NCBI GenBank assembly: GCA_002491905.1
Contig: DKWV01000044.1
Location: 29,726 to 93,725, forward strand
Direction: 5' to 3'
Length of the DNA: 64,000 bases
Origin: Lachnospiraceae bacterium UBA7143
GTDB taxonomy: Bacteria > Bacillota > Clostridia > Lachnospirales > Lachnospiraceae
Position numbers and translations under genes: made by a program. Shown here in pieces: positions 57,752-64,000 of this stretch (positions within the stretch are counted from its first letter, which is position 1; the number at the start of each line of letters is the position of its first letter). The notes under the pieces were generated by a model. It ran no database searches. It was not told the origin of the DNA and worked only from the letters and a program-made list of their open reading frames with translations.

Positions 57752-58077
57752 TAAAAGGAACCCCCGTCCTGCTATCAGGACGAGGGCTAAACTCGTGTTA
57801 CCACCTAATTTCACAGACGGCTCACACCGGCTGCCTCACCGAGTACGATCACAGAATAACATATGCTATTCCTACCTGATGATACTCTCCTGCTGTAACG
57901 TGCATTCCCCCGTCATGGCCTACTAAGCTGTATCTGCCATTCTGCCATGAAGCTCCGAGATGTATTCATGAAAAAGTTCCCGCGCGCCTCTCATCCACCG
58001 GCTGCTTTCTGTCCGTTCCCTGATCCACTACTTGTTCTCTTCAACGCCTGTCATATTGTGATATCTAATCTTTACTG
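57752..58077 (-). promoter_or_regulatory. Tyrosine T-box leader of tyrS
   Basis: The leader RNA senses uncharged tRNA-Tyr. The T-box sequence AGGTGGTAACACGAG is at 57806-57792. The intrinsic terminator is CCCTCGTCCTG-atag-CAGGACGGGGG followed by TTCCTTTT (57786-57752); the antiterminator competes for its 5' side. The specifier is UAC (minus strand 57964-57962) in the context GAATACATCTC, in line with tyrosine. The 5' end is set by the promoter at 58084-58112. Confidence 0.9.
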
Positions 58078-58083
58078 CCTTAT

Positions 58084-58112
58084 AATTTAAAGGAAAATAA
58101 TTTGTTTGTCAA
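58084..58112 (-). promoter_or_regulatory. Promoter of the tyrS T-box transcript
   Basis: A perfect TTGACA (58112-58107) and TAAATT (58089-58084) on the minus strand, spaced by 17 bases. Confidence 0.65.
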
Positions 58113-58152
58113 CTCTTTTTTAGGCATTTTTTAGACCGCGCACCTTTTATCC

Positions 58153-58584
58153 CTAATGGAGACCCAGATCCTCCCCGACAATCGTGCCGATCCCATTCTG
58201 ATCCAGAACATTGGTCAGACTCTCCGCATCAGCCACGCGGAAAATCATGCAGGCCTGCCCGTCTTTCTGCCCGAATACGGAATACATATACTCTACATCT
58301 ATCCCGGCTTCGGAGATCACGCCGAGCACTTTGCTTAGGCCTCCGGGCGTATCGGGAACCGCCACGCCCACCACCGGCGTCATGGTCAGGATAAAGCCCT
58401 GCTCCAGCAGAATAGCGGAAGCTCTCTGCGCGTCGTCCACAATCAGCCGCAGCACACCGTAATCCGCTGTCTCAGCAATATTGATCGCCCGCATATTCAC
58501 CTGATTCTCCGAAAGAATCCTTGTGATATCCGCAAGCTGTCCCGCTTTATTTTCCAGAAATACAGAAATCTGAGGTATTGTCAT
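58153..58584 (-). CDS. Tandem ACT-domain protein
   Basis: The 143-residue protein consists of two ACT domains (ISVFLENKAGQLADITRILS and VAVPDTPGGLSKVLGVISEA as their starts), the fold that binds amino acids for regulation. It has no enzyme domain, so it is a regulatory or sensor protein. It is the distal gene of the iorA-iorB-paaK unit, 57 bases after the ligase, which suggests it senses an aromatic amino acid or acts with the ligase. AGAGGAG precedes ATG. Confidence 0.88.
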   Translation of the reverse strand: MTIPQISVFLENKAGQLADITRILSENQVNMRAINIAETADYGVLRLIVDDAQRASAILLEQGFILTMTPVVGVAVPDTPGGLSKVLGVISEAGIDVEYMYSVFGQKDGQACMIFRVADAESLTNVLDQNGIGTIVGEDLGLH

Positions 58585-58641
58585 AGTTTATCTCCTCTCT
58601 GACCTTTCGGTCATTGCTTCCTACCATCACCGAAGCAAATC

Positions 58642-59940
58642 TTAGATTTTCCGCTTATCAATGACGCGCACAGCCTTGCCCTCGCTTCTTGTGATAGACT
58701 TGGGCGCCACAAGACGTACCTTTGCATAGATGCCCAGCATCGCCTTCAGGGCGGATACCAACCCCTTCTCCATCTCCGTAATCTTACCAAGATTATCGGA
58801 GAAGTTCTCGGGTGTCATCTCCACCATCACCTCAATCGTATCGGAGTTGTTCACACGATCCACAATAATCTGATAGTTGGCGGGATAACCCTGCTCCAGA
58901 AGCACCGTCTCAATCTGGGACGGGAAGACATTGACGCCTTTCACAATCAGCATATCGTCGCTTCTGCCCATCGGCTTGCTCATCTTCACATGGGTACGGC
59001 CACAGGAGCATTTCTTTCTGGTGAGCACACAGATGTCCCTGGTGCGGTAACGAAGCAGCGGAAACGCCTCTTTAGTGATCGCCGTAAATACCAGCTCGCC
59101 TTTGCTGCCCTCGGGGAGTACCTCCCCCGTATCCGGGTCAATGATCTCCGCGATAAAGTGATCCTCATTGATATGCATACCGGTCTGCTCGCTGCACTCA
59201 AAAGCTACACCAGGACCGCTGGTCTCCGTCAGACCGTAAATATCGTATGCCTTAATACCCAGCTTATCCTGAATATCCTGACGCATCTCCTCACTCCACG
59301 CCTCTGCGCCAAAAATACCCGCTTTTAACTTAATCTTATCCCGCAGTCCCCTCTCATGGATGCTCTCAGCGAGAAACGCCGCGTAGGAGGGCGTACAGCA
59401 GAGGATCGTCGCCTCCAGGTCCACCATAAACTGTAACTGACGATCCGTATTGCCGGAAGACATGGGAAGCGTCAGGCATCCTACCTTATGGCTGCCGCCG
59501 TTTAAGCCCGGACCGCCTGTAAAAAGACCGTAACCATAGCAGACGTGGCAGACATCCTCGTCGGTGCCGCCTGCCGCCACAATGGCGCGGGCACAGCAGT
59601 CCTCCCACAGATCCAGATCATGCTGGGTGTAAAACGCAACCACCCTTCGGCCTGTAGTGCCGGATGTGGACTGGATGCGCACGCAATTCTTGAGAGGCGT
59701 CGCCAGCAGACCGTAAGGATAAGCCTCCCGCAGATCGTCCTTTGACAGAAAGGGCAGCTTATGTAGATCCTCCACGCTCTGAATATCCTCCGGCGTAACC
59801 CCTTTCTCCTCCATCTTTTTACGGTAGTAGGGCACATTGTCCCACGCATGGCGCACCTGCTTCACGAGCCGTTCATTCTGCCAGGCGAGAATCTGCTCCC
59901 TGTCCGCAGTCTCAATCTCTTTCTGATAGTACCGTTCCAT
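58642..59940 (-). CDS. Phenylacetate-CoA ligase-like enzyme
   Basis: The 432-residue protein belongs to the adenylate-forming PaaK-like family. The phosphate-binding loop is IQSTSGTTGRRVVAFYT, the acyl-adenylate motif is YGLTETSGPGVAFE, and the hinge region is YRTRDICVLTRKKCSCGRTH. In peptide fermenters such an enzyme can act on arylacetates or, in reverse with acyl-CoA from IorAB, yield ATP. It follows iorB by 67 bases with AGGAGG before ATG. Substrate (phenylacetate, indoleacetate or hydroxyphenylacetate) is not resolved. Confidence 0.88.
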   Translation of the reverse strand: MERYYQKEIETADREQILAWQNERLVKQVRHAWDNVPYYRKKMEEKGVTPEDIQSVEDLHKLPFLSKDDLREAYPYGLLATPLKNCVRIQSTSGTTGRRVVAFYTQHDLDLWEDCCARAIVAAGGTDEDVCHVCYGYGLFTGGPGLNGGSHKVGCLTLPMSSGNTDRQLQFMVDLEATILCCTPSYAAFLAESIHERGLRDKIKLKAGIFGAEAWSEEMRQDIQDKLGIKAYDIYGLTETSGPGVAFECSEQTGMHINEDHFIAEIIDPDTGEVLPEGSKGELVFTAITKEAFPLLRYRTRDICVLTRKKCSCGRTHVKMSKPMGRSDDMLIVKGVNVFPSQIETVLLEQGYPANYQIIVDRVNNSDTIEVMVEMTPENFSDNLGKITEMEKGLVSALKAMLGIYAKVRLVAPKSITRSEGKAVRVIDKRKI

Positions 59941-60007
59941 ACCTTCCTCCTTTTTAAACGCATGACATTTAATAATCCCGCCTTACGAAAGCGGACGCAT
60001 GCCCGCC

Positions 60008-60580
60008 TCAGGCGCTTTTCCCCGCTTCAAACGCCTTCTTATTCATCTCCAGGAACTTCGGCGGCACACTCTGCTCAATGGCATCCATCCACTCCTCATC
60101 CGTAAAGTCAAAATGTTTGGCAAGTCTTCCCATCAGCACCAGATTCACCGCCTTGCTGCTTCCCGCTTCCTCCGCCAGAGAAAGCGCGTCAAAAGCATCC
60201 ACGTTGGCATTTAAAGCCGAAAGCTTCTCCACCAGCTTCTCCGGGTATACCGCCGCGCCCGCAATCACCGGCATAGGATTGATCTGCTGGCTGTTCACAA
60301 TAATCCTGCCGCCTGGCTTTAAATATTCTGTATAACGGGCCGCCTCCAACAGTTCAAACGAGAGAATGCAGTCCGCCTGCCCCTTATCTATAATAGGTGA
60401 GCAGACTCTGTCGCCCCAGCGCACATAAGTGACGACGCTGCCGCCGCGCTGGCTCATGCCGTGCACTTCGCTCACCTTCACGTCAAAGCCTTTTGTGAGA
60501 AGCAGACGTCCCAGAAGTTTGCTGGCAAGCAGCGTGCCCTGGCCACCCACTCCCACAATCATAATATTTTTTGTCTCCAT
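60008..60580 (-). CDS. iorB: Indolepyruvate:ferredoxin oxidoreductase subunit beta
   Basis: IorB is the small subunit of the enzyme that oxidatively decarboxylates aryl pyruvates to aryl acetyl-CoA and reduced ferredoxin. The N-terminus NIMIVGVGGQGTLLASKLLG is the typical gamma-type domain, followed by SEVHGMSQRGGSVVTYVRWG. The start is ATG 60580 with GGAG six bases upstream; upstream in-frame ATGs (60592, 60667) are less likely. The 190-residue length is normal. It follows iorA, its partner, by 117 bases. Confidence 0.92.
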   Translation of the reverse strand: METKNIMIVGVGGQGTLLASKLLGRLLLTKGFDVKVSEVHGMSQRGGSVVTYVRWGDRVCSPIIDKGQADCILSFELLEAARYTEYLKPGGRIIVNSQQINPMPVIAGAAVYPEKLVEKLSALNANVDAFDALSLAEEAGSSKAVNLVLMGRLAKHFDFTDEEWMDAIEQSVPPKFLEMNKKAFEAGKSA

Positions 60581-60697
60581 ATTGATCTCCATTCCGACCT
60601 GGCTTTCCTGTCCTGTTATGGTCATTTTACTTTGCAATTTCTTCTGTGTCTTGCAAAATATCGTCATTCCGTCCGCTTTGCGGACTCGATTGATACG

Positions 60698-62434
60698 TTA
60701 TTTTCCAGCACCCAGTGCGCCAAACTTACAGAGCTGCTCGCAGACCCCGCAGCCCACGCAGAGCGTCTCATCAATAACAGCCTTGCCGTCCACCATGCTG
60801 ATCGCAGGGCAGCCGATGTTCATGCACGCCTTACAGCCCTTGCATTTCTCAGGATCGGAACAGATCGGCCCCGGATGTTTGACATATTTAAGCAGCGCGC
60901 AGGGACGGCGGGAAATGATAACCGACGGCTCCTTCGCCGCAAGTTCCTCTTTGATCACCGTCTGACAGGTTTCCATATCATAAGGGTCGACCACCTTCAC
61001 CCGTTTGATGCCAACCGCATGGCACAGGCTCTCCAGATCAATCTTCGTGCAGGGATCGCCTTTCAGGTTATAGCCGGTCGTCGGATTCTGCTGGTGGCCT
61101 GTCATACCCGTAATGGAATTGTCCAGTATAATCACCGTAGAATTGGATTCATTATAGGCGATATTGATCAGGCCCGTAACGCCGGAATGGATAAAGGTGG
61201 AATCGCCGATCACTGCAACCGTCTTTCCCGCGCACTCCTCGTCTCCCGCCTTCACGAAGCCGTGAAGCCCTGAGACGGACGCGCCCATACAGATGGTGGT
61301 GTCAATCGCATTCAGCGGCGCGACCGCCCCCAATGTATAACACCCGATATCTCCGAGTACAGTCAAATTTAATTTTTTCAATACATAGAAGAGGCTCCTG
61401 TGAGGGCAGCCCGCACACATCACGGGCGGTCTTGCCGGAATCTCCTCCGAAAGGGTCTCTCCCGTCTGCACCGCCTGACCAAGTTTCTCCTTAACCACAT
61501 CCTGGCTGAGCTCCCCAATCTCGGTAAACAGCTCTTTCCCGGATACGGAAAGCCCCAAATTCCTGCAATGCGTTTCGATAAAGCCATCCAGTTCCTCCAC
61601 CACCACCAGTTTATCAACCGTGGCCGCAAAGTCCTTTATCTTCTGCTTGGGCATAGGCCAGATCATACCAAGCTTTAATACAGGGTATGTATCACCGAAA
61701 GCCTCTTTCACATACTGGTAGCAGGTGGAGGAGGTGATGATGCCCAAAGACTTCTCCTGTCCCGGCTCAATCCGGTTGATTTCCGCCGTCTCCGCCCATG
61801 CTGTCAGAGCCTTCGTGCGCTCCTCCACCACCGGGTGACGACGTTTTGCATTGACCGGCATCATAATATATTTCGCAGGATCCTTCTCATACTTCTTCTG
61901 CTCCGGCACTACCCGCTCCCCCGTCTCCACAACGCTCTGGGAATGGCTGACGCGGGTGCACATCTTCATAAGAACCGCCGTGTCAAACTGTTCGGAAAGC
62001 TCATAGGCGAGTTTCGCAAAGGCAAGCGCCTCCGCGGAATCGGAGGGCTCCAACATGGGAATTTTCGCCGCACGCGCATAATGGCGGGAATCCTGCTCAT
62101 TCTGGGAACTGTGCATCCCGGCGTCATCCGCCACGCCGATAATTAATCCCGCGTTCACACCGGTATAAGAAATCGTAAACAATGGATCCGCCGCCACGTT
62201 TAAGCCCACATGCTTCATGGCACAAAAACTCCGTTTTCCACGCACGGAAGCGCCGAACGCCGCCTCGAGAGCCACCTTCTCATTGGGCGCCCACTCCGCG
62301 TAAACCTCATCATATTTCGCCACGCACTCGGTGATCTCCGTGCTGGGCGTTCCCGGATAGCTGGACACAAAGCTGCATCCCGCCTCATAAAGTCCCCTGG
62401 CAACCGCCTCATTGCCAAGCATCAATGTCTTCAT
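60698..62434 (-). CDS. iorA: Indolepyruvate:ferredoxin oxidoreductase subunit alpha
   Basis: IorA is the large TPP- and Fe-S-containing subunit. The N-terminal pyruvate-oxidoreductase-like domain starts LMLGNEAVARGLYEAGCSFV. The TPP site is IGDSTFIHSGVTGLINIAYN followed by ILDNSITGMTGHQ. Two ferredoxin-type clusters close the protein: CKGCKACMNIGCP and CVGCGVCEQLCKFGAL. An AAAGGAA site fits ATG 62434 better than ATG 62443. The length of 578 residues is typical. It heads the iorA-iorB-paaK-ACT group and follows the symporter gene by 37 bases. Confidence 0.94.
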   Translation of the reverse strand: MKTLMLGNEAVARGLYEAGCSFVSSYPGTPSTEITECVAKYDEVYAEWAPNEKVALEAAFGASVRGKRSFCAMKHVGLNVAADPLFTISYTGVNAGLIIGVADDAGMHSSQNEQDSRHYARAAKIPMLEPSDSAEALAFAKLAYELSEQFDTAVLMKMCTRVSHSQSVVETGERVVPEQKKYEKDPAKYIMMPVNAKRRHPVVEERTKALTAWAETAEINRIEPGQEKSLGIITSSTCYQYVKEAFGDTYPVLKLGMIWPMPKQKIKDFAATVDKLVVVEELDGFIETHCRNLGLSVSGKELFTEIGELSQDVVKEKLGQAVQTGETLSEEIPARPPVMCAGCPHRSLFYVLKKLNLTVLGDIGCYTLGAVAPLNAIDTTICMGASVSGLHGFVKAGDEECAGKTVAVIGDSTFIHSGVTGLINIAYNESNSTVIILDNSITGMTGHQQNPTTGYNLKGDPCTKIDLESLCHAVGIKRVKVVDPYDMETCQTVIKEELAAKEPSVIISRRPCALLKYVKHPGPICSDPEKCKGCKACMNIGCPAISMVDGKAVIDETLCVGCGVCEQLCKFGALGAGK

Positions 62435-62471
62435 ACAGTACATATTCCTTTCTTTAGAAGTTCTTTTCGCG

Positions 62472-64000
62472 CTAATCCCCGATAGAGTCTTTAACGGAAA
62501 CGGTCACCTTCCTGTCGTAGCAGGAGAAAATATCCTCTAACGCCTTTTCGTCGGGCGCCTTTGTCACCATACTCACCACCGGCACAATCACAAGACCCGC
62601 CAGCATGCAGAAAGCCCCTGCGTTGATCGGTGACTGTAAGTACGCGGGAAAACTCGGGCGGAAGAAAATGTTGGCAAGCATCACGACCGTAGAAAACAGA
62701 AAGCTTACCCAGCAGGCCGCCTTGGTTGTCCGCTTCCAGTACAGTCCGTAGAGGAAAGGCGCCAAAAATGCACCAGCCAGCGCGCCCCAGCTCACGCCCA
62801 TGAGCTGCGCGATAAAGGTGACATTGGAACGGTACTGGATCAGCGCAAGCACCACGGATATCGCGATAAACACCACAAGAAGCGCGCGCATCCATCTGAC
62901 CTGTTCCCTTTCGTCCATCTCCTTTTTAATATTACCTTTAATAAAGTCCAGCGTCAAGGTGGAGCTTGATGCCAATACAAGGGAAGACAAGGTGGACATG
63001 GAGGCGGACAGCACCAGAATCACCACAACAGCAATCAAAATAGCCGGAAGGCCGGAAAGCATGGTGGGCACCACAGAATCGTAGCCATTTGCGGCAATGT
63101 CGATCCTGTCGCTAAACAGCCGTCCAAAACCGCCGAGGAAATAGCAGCCACCCGCCACAATCGTCGCAAAAACGGTAGAAATAATCATGCCCTTGTTGAT
63201 CGCGCTCTCGCTCTTGATGGCGTAAAACTTCTGCACCATCTGGGGCAGCCCCCATGTTCCAAGACTGGTGAGAATCACCACGCCGAGAAGCCCCGCCGGA
63301 TCGGGTCCAAAGAAGGAGTTAAACACGCCGGGAGCGGCGGAAACCGTCTCGTCACTCACCGCCGCCAGCTTGTCAAGCGCCGCAAGGAAACCGCCCTGCG
63401 CGTTTAACACCGCGAAAATCACGGCAATAATTCCGAAAATCATGATAATACCCTGAATAAAATCGTTGATGGCGGTCGCCATGTAACCTCCGGCTATGAC
63501 ATAGATGCCCGTAAGCACCGCCATAACAATCACGCACACACTGTAATCAATGTCAAAAGCCATGCCGAACAGGCGGCTTAAGCCGTTATAGAGACTGGCC
63601 GTGTAGGGAATCAGAAAAATAAAGATAATCGCCGAAGCCGCCAGCTTCAAGGGCTTGCTTCCAAAACGCTCCCCGAAAAACTGGGGCATGGTCGCGCTGT
63701 CCAAATGCTGGGTCATGATGCGGGTGCGTCTCCCAAGCACCGCCCATGCAAGAAGCGAACCTAAAAAAGCATTTCCCAGCCCTGCCCAGGTAGCGGCAAT
63801 TCCATACTTCCAGCCAAACTGCCCCGCATAGCCCACGAAAACTACCGCAGAAAAATAGCTGGTGCCGTAGGCGAATGCTGTCAGCCACGGGCCGACGCTT
63901 CTCCCTCCCAACACAAAACCGTTCACATCAGTGGCGTGTTTACGGCAGTAAAGCCCGATGCCGATCATCACGCCGAAGAATACGACAAGCATTAATATTT
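62472..64000 (-). CDS. Sodium/solute symporter (SSS family), 5' end cut
   Basis: This is an SSS-family transporter using a sodium gradient for uptake. About thirteen membrane spans are visible. Landmarks are FVLGGRSVGPWLTAFAYGTS, GFGRLFSDRIDIAAN and the sodium-binding region SASMSTLSSLVLASSSTLTL. The frame is open to the window edge and the ATG at 63992 falls inside the first span, so a few N-terminal residues are missing. Its proximity to iorA suggests uptake of an aromatic or related substrate, but proline/pantothenate/carboxylate types cannot be excluded. Confidence 0.88.
   Translation of the reverse strand, partial: ILMLVVFFGVMIGIGLYCRKHATDVNGFVLGGRSVGPWLTAFAYGTSYFSAVVFVGYAGQFGWKYGIAATWAGLGNAFLGSLLAWAVLGRRTRIMTQHLDSATMPQFFGERFGSKPLKLAASAIIFIFLIPYTASLYNGLSRLFGMAFDIDYSVCVIVMAVLTGIYVIAGGYMATAINDFIQGIIMIFGIIAVIFAVLNAQGGFLAALDKLAAVSDETVSAAPGVFNSFFGPDPAGLLGVVILTSLGTWGLPQMVQKFYAIKSESAINKGMIISTVFATIVAGGCYFLGGFGRLFSDRIDIAANGYDSVVPTMLSGLPAILIAVVVILVLSASMSTLSSLVLASSSTLTLDFIKGNIKKEMDEREQVRWMRALLVVFIAISVVLALIQYRSNVTFIAQLMGVSWGALAGAFLAPFLYGLYWKRTTKAACWVSFLFSTVVMLANIFFRPSFPAYLQSPINAGAFCMLAGLVIVPVVSMVTKAPDEKALEDIFSCYDRKVTVSVKDSIGD

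Noticed and set aside
57624..57926. 100-codon plus-strand open frame
   Set aside because: Lies antisense to the tyrS T-box leader and hairpins; no coding character.
1..64000. CRISPR array, prophage, transposase or integrase
   Set aside because: No regularly spaced repeats and no recognisable mobile-element proteins were seen.

Overview
The window is chromosomal DNA of a Gram-positive anaerobe, most likely a member of the Lachnospiraceae (Clostridia). The evidence is an oxygen-independent class III ribonucleotide reductase (nrdDG), an indolepyruvate:ferredoxin oxidoreductase, a tyrosyl T-box leader, strong AGGAGG-type ribosome binding sites, lipoproteins of families DUF4358 and DUF4854, a GGGtGRT protein and several diguanylate cyclase/EAL proteins. 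This placement is inference; no 16S gene is present. I see no prophage, insertion sequence, CRISPR array or rRNA. The contents are mostly housekeeping, amino-acid biosynthesis and signalling genes, mostly on the minus strand.

Layout. 1-3151 (+): polyamine ABC transporter potABCD, with potA cut by the window edge. 3172-9999 (-): a lipoprotein, a PIN-like protein, an alpha/beta hydrolase, a hybrid histidine kinase, a ferritin-like protein, and the GGGtGRT plus Fe-S scaffold-like pair. 10128-20974 (-): a diguanylate cyclase, a left-handed beta-helix protein, topB, an AAA ATPase, an EAL protein, asd and argH, closely packed behind one clear promoter in front of argH. 21157-22747 (+): a two-gene ABC importer without a binding protein. 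22803-24062: an unknown polytopic membrane protein. 24252-27708: two Xre regulators flank a WYL-regulator, ClbS-like, radical-SAM operon that carries two copies of a probable operator. 27779-30471 (-): nrdG and nrdD with a probable NrdR site. 30640-32435: a secreted protein, tRNA-Thr and mscS. 32463-36462: glgB with an unusual basic tail, and a DUF1015 gene.

36463-36755 holds overlapping divergent promoters and a multibranched structured RNA (36553-36723) in front of a small unknown gene; this is the strongest candidate for something undescribed. 37108-39412 (-): serA and serC. 39707-47325 (-): leuB, a membrane glycosyltransferase-like gene, ilvD, ilvB and an L,D-transpeptidase. 47500-50955 (-): a DUF4854 lipoprotein, yajC, tgt and a VanY-like carboxypeptidase. 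51382-52482 (+): aroC. 52660-57618 (-): DUF3737, a GH25 muramidase, an aldolase-like gene and tyrS with its T-box. 58153-64000 (-): ACT-domain protein, phenylacetate-CoA ligase-like gene, iorB, iorA and a sodium/solute symporter, which look like one unit for aromatic amino-acid keto-acid fermentation or salvage.

Several threads connect. Serine, aspartate-family, arginine, branched-chain and aromatic biosynthesis are all represented. Cell-wall enzymes (an L,D-transpeptidase, a VanY-type peptidase and a GH25 muramidase) are scattered through the window. Two cyclic-di-GMP proteins sit in the topB-argH region.
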